In this document: positions 24,030 to 35,514 of the stretch, piece by piece
Numbering within the stretch: position 1 is the first letter of the stretch
Layout: each line of letters starts with the position of its first letter
NCBI GenBank assembly: GCA_963682175.1
Contig: OY821772.1
Location: 19,460,743-19,524,742 of the forward strand
Length of the DNA stretch: 64,000 nt
Source of the DNA: Triglochin maritima
Taxonomy: Eukaryota; Streptophyta; Magnoliopsida; Alismatales; Juncaginaceae
Direction: 5' to 3'
Program-made: the position numbers and the translations under genes
Notes under the pieces: model-generated
Told to the model about the DNA's origin: nothing
The model's database searches: none
The model's input: only the letters and a program-made list of their open reading frames with translations

Positions 24030-25440
24030 TACTCAACGAAAAGCTCTAGATACTACCTTCTGACTTCCTCCTCGATCTCCCAAGTGGCCTCGCGCTAGCT
24101 GTGATGCTGTCACCTGACCTTTACCATCGGAATGGTCCTCCACCTGAGCTGATGATCCATGCGATCGACTGTCTCAACTGGTCTCTCATCGAGCGACAAG
24201 TCCTGCTGGATCTCTGTCACTGCAATCTCAATCACATGAGCTGGATCTGCAACGTATTTCCTCAGCATTGATACATGGAAGACATTGTGAAGACCCGAAA
24301 ACTACGGTAGCAACGCAATCCGGTAGGCAACCTCTCCAACTCGGTCGAGGATCTCAAACGGCCAACATACCTTGGACTGAGCTTCCCCTTCTTCCCAAAC
24401 CTCATCACTCCTCGGCAGGGGAAATCTTCAGAAACACATGGTCGCCCACCTCAAAACTCAACACCCGTATGCGTCGCTCAGCATAACTCTTCTGCCTGCT
24501 CTGTGTCGTGGCCAGTCTCCTACGGATCACATCAACCTTCTCTGCATACATCTGCACAATCTCTGGCCCCACTAACTGCCTCTCGCCCACGTCACTCCAG
24601 CATACCGGGGATCTGCAAGGCCTCCCGTACAACGCCTCGTACGGTGTCATCCCAATACTCGAATGGTAGCTGTTGTTGTAGGCAAAGTCTATCAGCGGCA
24701 AGTGCTCATCCCAGTGTCCAGCCCAATCCAGTGTGCATGCTCTCAGCATATCCTCCAAGGTCTGAATCATTCTCTCTGACTGACCATCAGTCTGCGGATG
24801 GAACGCCGTACTGAACCTCAGACGCGTCCCCAATGCATGCTGCAGACTCCCTCAAAATCAGGAAGTGAATCGAGGATCTCGATCAGAGATGATGCTCACA
24901 GGCACTCCATGCAACCTGACTATCTCCTCCACGTACAACCTAGCTAGACCCTCCAAAGGCAATGTGGTCCTCATCGCTAAGAAGTGCGCCGACTTGGTCA
25001 ATCGATCGACTATCACCCAAATCGTGTCATGGAATCTCCTCGTCTTCGGCAACCCTGTGACAAAATCCATTGTCACATGCTCCCACTTCCACTCAGGAAA
25101 CTCAATACACTGCATCGATCCTGCTGGTCGCTAATGCTCAATCTTCACCTGCTGACAGACTAAGCATCGCTCCACAAACTCTGCGATGTCCCTCTTCATA
25201 CCCTTCCACCAGAAGTTCCGCCGCAGGTCCTTATACATCTTCGTGCTCCCAGGGTGAATGGTGTATCTCGCTCTTTGTGCTTCCTCCATGATGTCATCTC
25301 TCAGCCCATCGATCTTCGGCACCTAGATCCGAATCCTGAACCTCAAACCACCATCAACGCCCACGCTGAAGTCTGACCCATCTCTGGAAGCCAACCGTAG
25401 CAGACCAACTAACTCATCATCCCCATGCTGAGCCTGCACC
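24030..25440 (-). pseudogene. Gypsy integrase with chromodomain-like tail, decayed
   Basis: Read on the minus strand from 25440: a zinc-binding integrase N-terminus (residues around HPGSTKMYKDLRRNFWWKGM, then CLVCQQVK), then the catalytic core ([15 protein letters not shown] with the first Asp, a second Asp in IISDRDPRF, a Glu region in FHPQTDGQSERMIQTLEDML). Next come the GDHVF C-terminal fold and a chromodomain-like segment near 24050-24160 (VDRMDHQLRWRTIPMVKV). In an active chromovirus this enzyme inserts the DNA copy and steers it to chromatin. Frameshifts and stops lie near 24840, 25120, 25324 and 24410, and all upstream pol domains are gone, so it is a relic. Confidence 0.85.
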
Positions 25441-25445
25441 ACTCA

Positions 25446-25892
25446 TCTCCGACCTCCCCTGACCGACCAACACAACCCTCCCACGAGGGTGAACCACAAA
25501 ATCACACTAAGAAGCCGGCATACCTCAAGAGAACGACAAAACTCGTCGGAGCCTCGTTCGCGCACGCCGTCTTCGAAACCTCCTCGCGCGTCCACCTCCG
25601 CACACCTTTTGCCAGAACCACGTGCCTACACCACCGAGGTCGACTCCTCCGTAGCTATCGCTGGACAAGGAAAAGAGTGAGAGAGAGCAAGTGGAATGAG
25701 AGAGAAGAAGTAAGGGAGAGAGAGAAAAATGTTTCGCTTAACCCCACCCAACTCCATCATCACAGCCTCCCTCAACCCATCCCCTACCCCACCTAAACTC
25801 CTCCATCCCCATGCACGCACTGTGCAACTTCTCTTCCCCATGCGAAGTCACCCCTTAATCACCATTAACACCCTAAACCTAGGTTAGGGACA
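25446..25892 (-). repeat. G1 5' LTR, truncated
   Basis: Repeats 23551-23982 closely, ending on the same AACCTAGGTTAGGGACA edge. Only the outer ~450 bp of the LTR survive. Confidence 0.82.
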
Positions 25893-26184
25893 TAACAATT
25901 AACGTTAATTTCGGAATGTGTTTTACAATGAATCATAAATTTATGTGTTTGAATGAATGATACTACTGAGAACTTTCATCAATAAATCATTAGCTTTCTT
26001 ATTTGTTCTAAGTCGAACGAAACTTTTCCCATAAATATAGAACTACTTTATTTGGTCATAGTGAAATGGTACTTCATATGGTTGTCGGATTAATGAATTA
26101 GATATAAAAAACTAATGTTGAATTTCGTATAGATCTAGGAATACCGGCAAGTTGCATTAAATTGGATTACAAAATCAATAACAA
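25893..26184. other. AT-rich DNA, nothing recognised
   Basis: Sequence between G1 and the Mutator-like element. No coding or repeat signal was identified. Confidence 0.4.
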
Positions 26185-26193
26185 TAATAATTA

Positions 26194-27258
26194 GGACGCT
26201 GATACACAGACGCTGTGTGTCCGTGACGCGCTACACGTCAGTACCCACTCAGCAAACACGTGGGCAAAATAACCATTGAACTAACAAATCCTTTGAAATT
26301 TCTTTCTGGACTGATTATAGACACAATCTGGAAACATTCTGGACACGTTCTGGGCTGATTATGGAGATATTCTGGAAACATTATGGATACATTCTGGAAA
26401 CATTCTGGACACATTTGGAAACATTATAGACACATTCTGGATTGATTCTGGACACATTCTTTATGGACTGATTCTGTCACATTATGGACACATTCATGAT
26501 ACATTATAGACTGGTTGTGGAAACATTCTTGAATGATGATGTACACATTTTGGAAACATTCTGGACACATTCTAGAATGATTATGAAATGATTCTAGACA
26601 CATTCTTTATGAACTGATTCTAGCACATTATGGACACATTCTAAAAACATTCTGGATACATTATGGACTGATTCTGTACACATTCTGGAAATATTCTGGA
26701 TTGATTATGGAGATATTCTGGAAACATTCTAGACACATTCTGGAAACATTATGGGCACATTCTGGAAATATTTCGGATACATTATGGACTGATTCTAGCC
26801 ACATTTTGGATTGATTCTGGACACATTTAATATGGACTGATTCTGGCACATTATAGACACATTATGACCTGATTCTGGAGACATTCTGGAATGATATTGG
26901 ACACATTGTTTTTCCCAGGATTCTGTCCCTTTGCAGTTGGTGTTGATGGAGTGGTAACTAGATCATGTAAAATTGTGTTTTATTTATGAGATCATGATGT
27001 TCACACTTTAAATACACACCACCATTTAAATATGAAAGTTTAGGGAGAGGGTAGAGTCGTATTTGGAATATGTATTTAGGGAGAGGGAAGAAAAAAACCA
27101 TTTAAATATGTATTTGGAATCGAACCGTCGCATAGATTGTCACGCACACGCACCCACACTCACGTGATAATAAAATATTGAAACTGTCACATCAGCACAA
27201 TCACATCAACAACCAATTGGGCAGCGTCCCTGACGCCCGCATCCATATATCATTTTCC
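26194..27258. mobile_element. Non-autonomous Mutator-like element with 9-bp duplication
   Basis: Flanked by TAATAATTA at 26185-26193 and 27259-27267, the 9-bp duplication typical of Mutator-like elements. Ends are imperfect inverted repeats: left GGACGCTGATACACAGACGC, right reversed GGAAAATGATATATGGATGC, both later containing GACGC words. There is no transposase. The body is dominated by degenerate ~11-bp repeats (26295-26907). The same terminus (GGAAGCTGATACACAAACGC, reversed) closes the element at 59077. Confidence 0.72.
26295..26907. repeat. Degenerate ~11-bp repeat array (GGACACATTCT / GGAAACATTCT)
   Basis: Dozens of imperfect units alternate ACATTCTGG, ACATTATGG and GATTCTGG. There is no coding role; open frames across it are low-complexity artefacts. 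Similar words occur at 57710-57985 and, reversed, at 58560-59030. Confidence 0.85.
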
Positions 27259-27267
27259 TAATAATTA

Positions 27268-28416
27268 ATAGTAATGGTGAAGTCGTCAGTCCATGGATAT
27301 GTGGTTGTCGGAAAATTTACAAAAAAAATTGAAAATTATCTTTTATAAAATGATCAATATCGGTTGAGATACATACAAAACGACAAAAGATTTGGCCAGA
27401 TTTGAGATGCCCAATTGTAAGTGAAAGCTCAAGTATGTTCGAAGGGCAAAAAAGAAATAAAATTGTATTTTTATCTTAATAGATGACTAAAAACAATTTG
27501 TGGACAAAAAAATTGTGCAAACCGTCATATTCTTTTAGACATACCATTGGCGATATAGATATATCATATGTGTGTGTGAATTATTTATATTCATGTTTCG
27601 AACGGAAAATTGTTCAAAAGTTATCCTATTACGAAAAAATAACATGAATGGAGAAATTGTAAGTTTTGTTACGATTCAATCTCCTCTTGCCTTCACGAAG
27701 GTTGCATACCCATGACATCCTAATGACACCACTTGTTAAACAAACTTCATTAGTAGCACGTCCATAAAACTCTTACAAAAAATCAACCGCTACATCTAAC
27801 AATTACATATTGTATTTCGTCATTATCATGAATCTTTAAAGTTAGAAAGTAAATTTGATGTCATTATTCTAGTCAATGTAATAAATGTGGCAAAATATGT
27901 TGCAATGCCACTAAATACATAATGCTTAAACACGCATAGTAATTCTAAAATTAAATGGGAAAAACACTTTTTTTAGAAATGGAAACAACAATGATAGGAT
28001 TGTAAATGAGGTGGGTCAAACTTGCTAACTCGCAAAACCCAACTTGTTGAATTTGGTATGTCGGTTTTATAATTTTGCATACCCATTTAAAAATCCTAGT
28101 TCCATCACCTCCCTAACGTGCCGATTACTAGAGGGTCAGGTACAGTCCATCCCGATCGACCCCCCTCCGACCCATTTACACCGTGGTGATAACTAAAATT
28201 CTGATCAAACCATTTGGAATGTTAATCTTTTGCTAGCTATGATGTCAGCAATTTTTTAAATCTAATAAAGATAGAATAAGTTAAAAAATTAATCTTTTGA
28301 ATTGTAAATAAGATTGTAAGTGACTTTTAAACTAACAGATGTGTTTTACTGCTATCCAGCTAAAAGATATGGTTAAAAAAAATACCATGTCAGAACGAGT
28401 AAGGCAAATTACAGAT
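27268..28416. other. AT-rich DNA, no gene recognised
   Basis: Low-GC sequence with no supported coding region. It ends at the target duplication of the solo LTR. Confidence 0.4.
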
Positions 28417-28421
28417 GGCTT

Positions 28422-30617
28422 TGTTAGAACCCAAACCTAGGTTAGAGAGGCTAATGAAGATTAAGAGGGGTTTTGCATGGGGAAGATGCACGAGAATAGT
28501 GGATTGCATGGCGTGGTGCGTGAACAGTAGCCGAGGAGTGTAGGGTGATGGTGTGGGGGACGTTTACTGTGCGTGGGAGGGGTTTTAAGAAGGGTTGCCG
28601 TTCTTTTCCTTTCTTCTTCTTCTTCCACTTTACTCTCATTCCTTCCTTTTCTTTCCTTGCGTGCGCGTTGGTGGAGCAGTTGCGGAGGCGTCGGGCGAGG
28701 AAGGTGTTTGCACGGGAGAGGCGCGGCGCGTGATCGAGGTCTACCGGAGGCGAGGCGTAGGAGCTCCGGCACCGTCGACTTCACGCGGGTGAAAGGTATG
28801 CCGCTCTCTAGTGTGATTTTGTTGTTAACCCTCGCGGTAGGGTTGTGTTGGTCGGTCGGAGGAGGTCGGAGACCTCTCCGACGGTGTGTTTCTTCGTAGA
28901 AACATCGGCTGGTGCAAGGTTGAAGACGACCAACGGTCGACCGGGCCCTTCGGGCGGTCGACCGAATGCATGTATTATTGTCTATCTGTTGTGTTTCGGT
29001 CGACTGGGTCCTTGTGTTCGGTCGACCGGAACTTAAGTTTATTGGATTATTATGCGTGGTGTTCGGACGTTGGTTTTCGTTCGATCGACCGTTATATGAC
29101 ATAGAATAGTAGGTTGACCCTGATAGTTTTCGGTCGACCGAGACCCCTGAGTCGGTCGACCAATAGATTCGATTTTGATGTTGACCAGACTCCGGATTTT
29201 GACCTCGTTCAGTCGACCGGTTTTACACCTTCGGTAGACCGTTAGGATTTTTGTGTTGCGCAAATAGTTCGACCGTTGCAGACGCTTTGGTCGACCGATT
29301 CCCTTGTGGAAGCAGTCGACCGAGCTGTCACATTCGGTCGACCGATTTCCCTTGTGGAAGCGGTCGACCGGATGTCACTTCCGGACGACCGATTCCCTTG
29401 AGGAAAACGGTCGATCGAGTGGTCTTTTTCGGTTGACCGTTTTTGCACAGGACAGGATTCCTGGTTCCCTTTTTGAATGCCAACTTTGTCAACAAAAACC
29501 CTTGTCCTCGCCTTGTGCGTGAGCCGGGAGGTGACGGTGGGTGCGTTCCGCGTGCCTGCCCAGGGACCGCCATGTGGAAAAGTGTGGGTGTTCGGGACGC
29601 GTCACCTCCATGTATGGACCGTGACTAAGTTGATGGATTGATTGGACTCATTGTAGTATAGCAGGCCTGAGGGATCGCGGATTCCAATGTTTGATGTTTG
29701 TACGGGCACGCAACTGGCGTTGGGTGAGGTGACTACCGGCCTACAGGCTACGGAGGTCGCTGCCCTACTTTTATAGCGGCGCGGTTGGTGTTTGCGGCTC
29801 GTGGAGCCTGATTTCCTGGCAGACTTCGGTCTGGACCCGTCCGATGTTGTGCCAGACGTTTGTGATGGACCACTGATGCTGTGCCGGTGATGCCGCCGAG
29901 GTTATGCTGGTGATGATGATTGTTGGGCCGAGGCTGTTCCGGCTATGTTGATTCCTCGACTGGGCACCTATCGAGATAATGTTGTTATACCTTCCGGGCG
30001 ACGGCCCCGTTGGTCCCCGTGGCTCTGACCACAGAGATTTGCAGATCTGTATCCTATCGGCCCGCGGGCGTGACAGAGGCTCCTTGCCGAACCCTTGAGT
30101 AGTGTAGCCGCGTGTGGGGGGTGCGATGTCGCGTGCTGTAAGACTGCATGTGCCTGCAGTAGTATGATAGGTTCATTGACTGTCGGATTGATGTCCTGTT
30201 TTACCCTTCGGGGGAACTATTTTCCTTTCTGTTGATGCCATGACATGCTACTAGTATGATAGGTTCATTGTGTAATGCACGTATATAGGTGAGTTGGCAT
30301 ACGGTGTTTCCTTCTGGAAACTCAGGCATTGTTGTTATATATTTTTCAGGACCACAGTAGGTCCAGTTGGGTGGTGATCGGTAGGGCGGGCACGCGCATT
30401 TTGGAGTCAGATCCTCTACTCGGACCATTGAGGTCGACATGATTACATTTATCTTCCCTGTTTTTCCGTAGTAATCATGTATCGTTTTTGACAAACTCTG
30501 ATGTATTTTGGTGCACCGCTTTTATGTTTTATGAGAAGTAACAGTCCCGTCTTTGATTATTGAGTTCCATTGTCTTAATCATAATTTTTTAAATTTCCGC
30601 TGTTTCGGGATGTTACA
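28422..30617 (+). repeat. G1 solo LTR with 5-bp target duplication
   Basis: 2196 bp, TGTTAGAACC...GATGTTACA, flanked by perfect GGCTT duplications (28417-28421; 30618-30622). It is inverted relative to the G1 element at 15805-25892, which it matches along its length. Recombination between the LTRs of a former full element is the usual origin of such a structure. It contains the densest CGGTCGACCG cluster in the window and a GTTTCC-GGAAAC hairpin near 30308-30323. Confidence 0.92.
29287..29426 (+). repeat. ~47-bp tandem repeat carrying paired palindromes
   Basis: Three head-to-tail units (29287-29332, 29333-29379, 29380-29426). Each holds two CGGTCGACCG-like palindromes separated by a CCCTTGWGGAA core, so palindromes recur about every 23 bp. 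Confidence 0.8.
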
Positions 30618-30723
30618 GGCTTAGTCTTAATCATCGAGGTGCTATGCTTTAATAGTTGTTTGGAAGAATTACGAAAAATCGGTAAGTATAACACTGCATG
30701 ACTCCAACATTTTTCAATAAAAG

Positions 30724-31394
30724 CACCCACAGCAATGACTTAGGTCATTCGGATGACCTAAGTCATCCTTTTTCTCTCTCTTCTTTCTCTCTCTGCCACG
30801 TCATAATAACATAAACTTATATTTCTCCATCACTATTCACATCTTAACCATGACCTAGGTCATCCCACTCTTTTTCCTCCACATTATTAATTTTATTCTC
30901 AAATTTTATTATATTCCACAATCAATTATATCTACCAAAAATATTAATAATCTATTTATTTCCAAATTGCATATACTTTATTTACGTTTGTGGTTTATTA
31001 AATTATTATAGTTCTTTTAAATAAAATTTAATAAATGCTCAACTATTTACAAACCCATCATAACCCACCCCGGTTGGTCGGTTGGGGGTTCCCTTAACCA
31101 TGACCTAGGTCGTTGGGATTTTGAAAATCTAACGTTATCAAAATATAATAAACTCTAACACTAATTAATTTGAAAATATAATAAACCCTAAATATTTTCA
31201 AAAATATAAACTACAACTATTTAAATCCTAATTATTTATCAAAATATAAACCCCTAATTATTACAACAACAAAAAAAACTAGGTTGCTCGACCAACCTGG
31301 TCGTCGACTCGGTCGTCCTACAATCGGGTCATCCCAGGCGACGACCGCAGTCGGCGGGGGTCATCCAAAGTGGATGACCCCGCTAAGTTTGGCC
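30724..31394. mobile_element. Possible foldback/MITE-like element
   Basis: The left end has a hairpin of 13-bp arms TGACTTAGGTCAT (30737-30766). The right end has a hairpin of 10-bp arms GGGGTCATCC (31357-31381). ATGACCTAGGTC recurs at about 30850 and 31101. The middle is AT-rich and non-coding. A clear target duplication is not seen, so the ends and class are uncertain. Confidence 0.4.
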
Positions 31395-32225
31395 TAAGGA
31401 TAATTTTCTTTTAGTTGCATCTAATAGAAAATTCAGAAACACTTTAGGCACAACTTTAACATAAGAATTTCAGATAAATGGAGTTCACGATTGAGTTAAT
31501 AATATATATGTTTTTAATATATATATATATATAACATGAATTATCTAGTAAACCTGAGGCTTAATTTTTTATTTTAAGCCTCCACCATTTCCACCACACA
31601 TCTGAAATTGTAAGGTAGATTATAAGAAAAACGGTTATGCTAATTAAAAGTGAGATTAATCGTAAATAAGATTAACTCTATGTATATAAGTGTGTGTGTG
31701 TTTGAGATTTATGCTATATATATTCAATAATTAATATTTTAATGTTATCCGGATAAGATGCTACTAGTTTAAATAAACAAAAAAAAACATGGCCTTCAAA
31801 CAACATTGGTCCAGTAATCGCAACTTAACATAAGCTGCCAAACTGTAATATAAATCGTATGTAAGTAATATGATTTTGTCATTGTAATATAATATAATAT
31901 CGTGGTTGAATGAACATAAATACCGGACAATATTTCTTCATTTTCATCAAATGAACATATCTCTTCACACGAATCAAGATATCATTTGAGTTTTGATTCG
32001 CACAAATAAGCCGTACCGATCACATCCAATGACCGGATTTTACCACGAGAGGAATTAGTTTTGCGAATGTAAGCCCCATGCCTACTCTATCATTACCCTT
32101 TCTTTACATATAATATATGTTACAAATGCAAACATAATCATTACAAGTACACATTTCATAAACGCAATGTTTGGTTTTTTATATTCAATTCCTGATGCAC
32201 ATTTTATTTTATTCTATGAAACAGG
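31395..32225. other. AT-rich DNA upstream of the nucleotidyltransferase exon
   Basis: Includes a short (TA)n run near 31508-31535 and a splice-acceptor-like end ATGAAACAG at 32225. No earlier exon could be recognised. Confidence 0.4.
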
Positions 32226-32557
32226 ACATGATATTGGAGTCCATTGAGGAGGCCGAGCAAGTTGACTACTTTAGAAGAAGAGCTGTAGAATCTCTTCATA
32301 CTATTTTCGAATCACTTCTTCCAACCGATAAGCAAATTTTCAAACGGCAAGAAGTATTGCAATACTTGGAAAGGGTGATTAAGAAAGAATTCCCATCCGC
32401 AGAGCCGAAACCTTATGGTTCATTTACCAATCATTTCGGATTTTACGGGAGCGATGTCGACATTTCTCTTCAAGTTGATGATACAGAAATGACAAAGTCT
32501 GAAATTCTATTGAAACTGGAAAGTTCTTTCAGTCTGCAAGTTTCAAAGAAATACAGG
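32226..32557 (+). CDS. Nucleotidyltransferase (TUTase / non-canonical poly(A) polymerase-like), isolated exon
   Basis: An open exon between an acceptor (AAACAG at 32225) and a donor (AG|GTTATA at 32558). If it starts translation, the first ATG is at 32228 (MILESIEEAEQVDYF). It reads as the N-terminal part of a DNA polymerase-beta-like nucleotidyltransferase: LLPTDKQIFKRQEVLQYLERVIKKEFP leads into PYGSFTNHFGFYGSDVDISL. That stretch holds the GS motif and the first two catalytic Asp residues (DVD) which bind metal ions. Terminal uridylyltransferases and cytoplasmic poly(A) polymerases share this organisation and add U or A to RNA 3' ends. The third Asp, central domain and PAP-associated domain are not found downstream. 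An LTR begins 108 bp after the donor. It may be part of a gene with very long introns, or a stranded fragment. Confidence 0.62.
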
Positions 32558-33669
32558 TTATATAGTTACTTTTGAAATTGTGCAATTATATGATGTTATG
32601 GTATTTACATATTGAGGATGTATTATTTTGTTGATTTTGATAGGCCATAGTTAATGCAAGGGTTCTGTTACATCCTAATCCAAATTAGTGCCTATTTGTG
32701 TTAGGTGGCTAATGGGGGTTTAATCTTGTTTGGAGGTGGAGTGATATGATTGGTTGTAGAGAGGATTATATAAGGTGGACTCTCTCTCACTCTCTCCCGC
32801 TCATTTCTCTCTCTCGTATCTCTCTGCTCGCTGTTTTCGGCGTGTGAAGGTGATGGCGTGTGAGCCAAGCTCAGCAAGGTGTGACCGGAGAAGGTGTGAT
32901 CACCGCTCGTGAGAAGGAGTCGTCGGAGAAAGCTCGGCTGGGTGGAGGTGATCGTCGTTGATCTTCTGAAGCTTCTTCAAGCTTCCAAGGTATGTCAAGC
33001 TTTAGTTTTATGCTCACCTATGTTGTGTGAGTGTTTGAGTGGTCGACAGTAGGCCAAAAGGCTCGTCGGAGGTGGTGTGCAGCAGAGTTTTGCACTGGAA
33101 CGGTCAACCGGTTCTAGTTTCGGTCGACCGGCCGTACTGTATTAATGGTGAAGTGGAGGACTCTGGGTGTTTTCGGTCGAACGGGTCCCTTTGTCGTTCA
33201 ACTGAATGCACTGTTTTAAGTCGATTGGGGGTGTAGAGCTCAAAACGGTCAACCACCTTGTGACCTTGTTCGACTGACGATTTTTAATAACTTAAAGTTC
33301 GTCTGATCGTTGTTGCTTTGTTCGACCGGCGTAGCTTGGATTCGATGTCTGGATTTACTGGCTTTATTCGGTCGACCGGTTCGTTTTGGTGGTTCGACCG
33401 ATTGGACTTTTTGCGCAAGAGGAGGGAGTTGCTGGATGTTTTCAGTCGAACGGGTCCCCTTTTCCGTTCGACCGGTTGGTGGATTTTGCGGTTGCACCTA
33501 GCGTTGGATGGGATTTCGGTCGACCGATGTTTCTGGTCTGTTCGACCATTTCTGCCCAGTATTTTTCTTGTTGCATTGAGATGTTGTTTTGTGTGATCGG
33601 TTTGAGGGCGACGGTTCCCGGCCTTTTTGGGGTGATGGTATGTACGTTCACGGCCTGATAGCGATCGTT

Positions 33670-34070
33670 GTGTTTCGTTGTTTGGTGAGTGGGTTGGGGC
33701 AAACATTCTCGGTGTCCTACGGGGTTGGTGCAACTGTTCTTGGTGCCCCGGTGGTGTGTGGGTTGGAACTGATATCCTTGGTGCTCGTTGTAGTTGGGAT
33801 TGATATTCTTGGTGCCCAGGTGGTGTACGGATTGGGGCAGATGTACCTGGTGCCCTACGGGGTTGGTGCAACTGTTCTTGGTATCCAGGTGGTGTGGGGG
33901 TTGGGGCAGATGTTCTTGGTGCCTTACGGGGTTGGGCAACTGCTCTTGGTGCCCAGTTTGTGTGTTGGGTGAGTTGTGGTTGGAACTCTTATCCTTGGTG
34001 CCCGTTGTGGTTAGGATGAAGGTTCTTGGTGCCCAGCTTGACAACGTTTGTGAGTACTTGGTGCCCAGCT
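33670..34070 (+). repeat. G-rich minisatellite in the G3 LTR (CTTGGTGCCC units)
   Basis: Irregular repeats of ~40-60 bp around CTTGGTGCCC and TGGGGCAGATGT. They create long open frames on both strands that look like repeats, not genes. Confidence 0.75.
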
Positions 34071-34165
34071 TGATGGCGTTGTTTGGTTGTGTTGTTACGA
34101 GTTGTGCGAGTTGTGATGGGTGATATTATTATTATTATTGTTGTTGTTGTATACTTGTAGTCATG

Positions 34166-35514
34166 TGATTGATTCGTTTTATATTAAACCGCAAGTGCAC
34201 GGCCGCATTGAAGCGGTGGCAAATACGGGTCATCCATAGGGAGACGTGTCGACTTTTCATTTGTGCGAAGGCGAGTGGGAAAGAAATGGGAGAAAGATGG
34301 ATTACACTAATCTAAACTAGGAAACTAGAAAAGCTGAAATGAAATCACAACACAAACTAAACTAAACAACTAATGAAGGAAGATGAAACTCAGGAATGAA
34401 AACCCCTAAGGGGTGGAGTGTTTGTGTGTGCACATGAAATAAGTGTGGTGAATGCATACAATAAGCCCAAGTGTGGTTAGTATTTGTTCATGCATAAGAA
34501 GTACCTCATGGCAAGACCTATCATTTACAATACTAACCTAGGTGATTAATATGAGCAATGCAATGTTGTTATTAAGAACATAACAAGCATGGAGTGTACC
34601 TAACTATTGCAGAAACCATCAAGTAAAGTTCTTATTAATTCAAGCAAGCATACTAATATCTCTCACAAACAATAATATCTAGCATTCATACCACCTACAT
34701 AACATGTACATGCATCTACTCCACCCCCAAAGGGGATGGAACTACTCACAAATCATTACACTACCTACATTAACAAAATGAGACATTATACTGAAGGGAA
34801 ATTTAACTAAGCAAGTAAGGAACATTAAAGACGCTAATTGAAAGAAACATAAACTAAAGAAACATGCACAAATTAAAAGACAAGATTAAAAGAAACAAGA
34901 ACAATTATTTTATTAACAATGACTCACATTGAAGGTAGCATTATTCTCCACCTTGAGTTTTGCTTCAAGGCTTACTCCTTAGTAGAGAGAATGCCACCAA
35001 GCAATGGGTTGTTTACAATAGAAGGTGAAGAGTTCTATTTATAGCCATAGAAAAAGGTAATCCGGGACAATCCCTCGATGTGGGACTAAACAAATACCAA
35101 AAATAACCTAAACATCCTCTAACCACAGAAGTTTCATCGGATCCGGGAAGATCCGGACCGCCAATTGGCGGTCTACCGGATCCATATCGAGTTGAAATTT
35201 GTTTTGGGCTTGTCTTGATATATTTATTGGTCTTGGATGCATCTACTTTGTTTGTTGGAGCTCCGACCCGATGGTGTGGAGTTTCCTGTTTTGCTCTTAG
35301 GTCCTTCGGTCTTACGTTCAGGTCCTTCTCCCTTGCATCTTAGTCCCCAGGTCTCACAATTAAGTCTTTTTTCCTGCTTTTGAGTCCTTTCATGGCTCTT
35401 CTCTTCAAACCTCTTTATTTCTGAAATTCAAACATAAAACTCGTCACGTAGCATTGCTTAGGTGTAAGATAATGGACATAAGATACAAATATAAATATGA
35501 AATGATGTCAATCA
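34166..35514 (-). repeat. TR-B-related solo LTR nested in G3
   Basis: 1349 bp. Reversed, its ends match those of the TR-B LTR (TGATTGACATC...AATCAATCA). Flanks are TCATG (34161-34165) and TCATA (35515-35519), a 4-of-5 target duplication. It carries an ACCGCCAATTGGCGGT palindrome at 35157-35172 and the CCGCAAGTGCACG terminus. Confidence 0.8.

Larger units (their letters stand above)
15805..25892 (-). mobile_element. G1 gypsy/chromovirus remnant with TR-A nested in its 3' LTR
   Basis: Minus-strand element. The 3' LTR occupies 15805-16129 plus 22420-23982, split by TR-A. A polypurine tract beside it (minus AAGGGGATGGATTATTA, 23983-23999) is preceded by the CGGGACGAAATCCTTTT block typical of Tekay-type chromoviruses. 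A pol remnant is at 24030-25440 and a partial 5' LTR at 25446-25892. The junction at about 25445 joins integrase-side sequence directly to mid-LTR, so the primer site, gag, protease and reverse transcriptase are deleted. No matching 5-bp duplication is seen at the outer ends. Confidence 0.82.

Noticed and set aside
26661..26849. 62-codon minus-strand frame
   Set aside because: It arises from the 11-bp repeat array of the Mutator-like element.
28461..29102. 213-codon minus-strand frame
   Set aside because: It lies antisense within the G1 solo LTR, is low-complexity, and similar frames arise in the other G1 LTR copies.
33284..34044. Long minus-strand open frames (about 200 codons)
   Set aside because: They cross a G-rich minisatellite in the G3 LTR; the His/Pro/Thr-rich translations are repeat artefacts.
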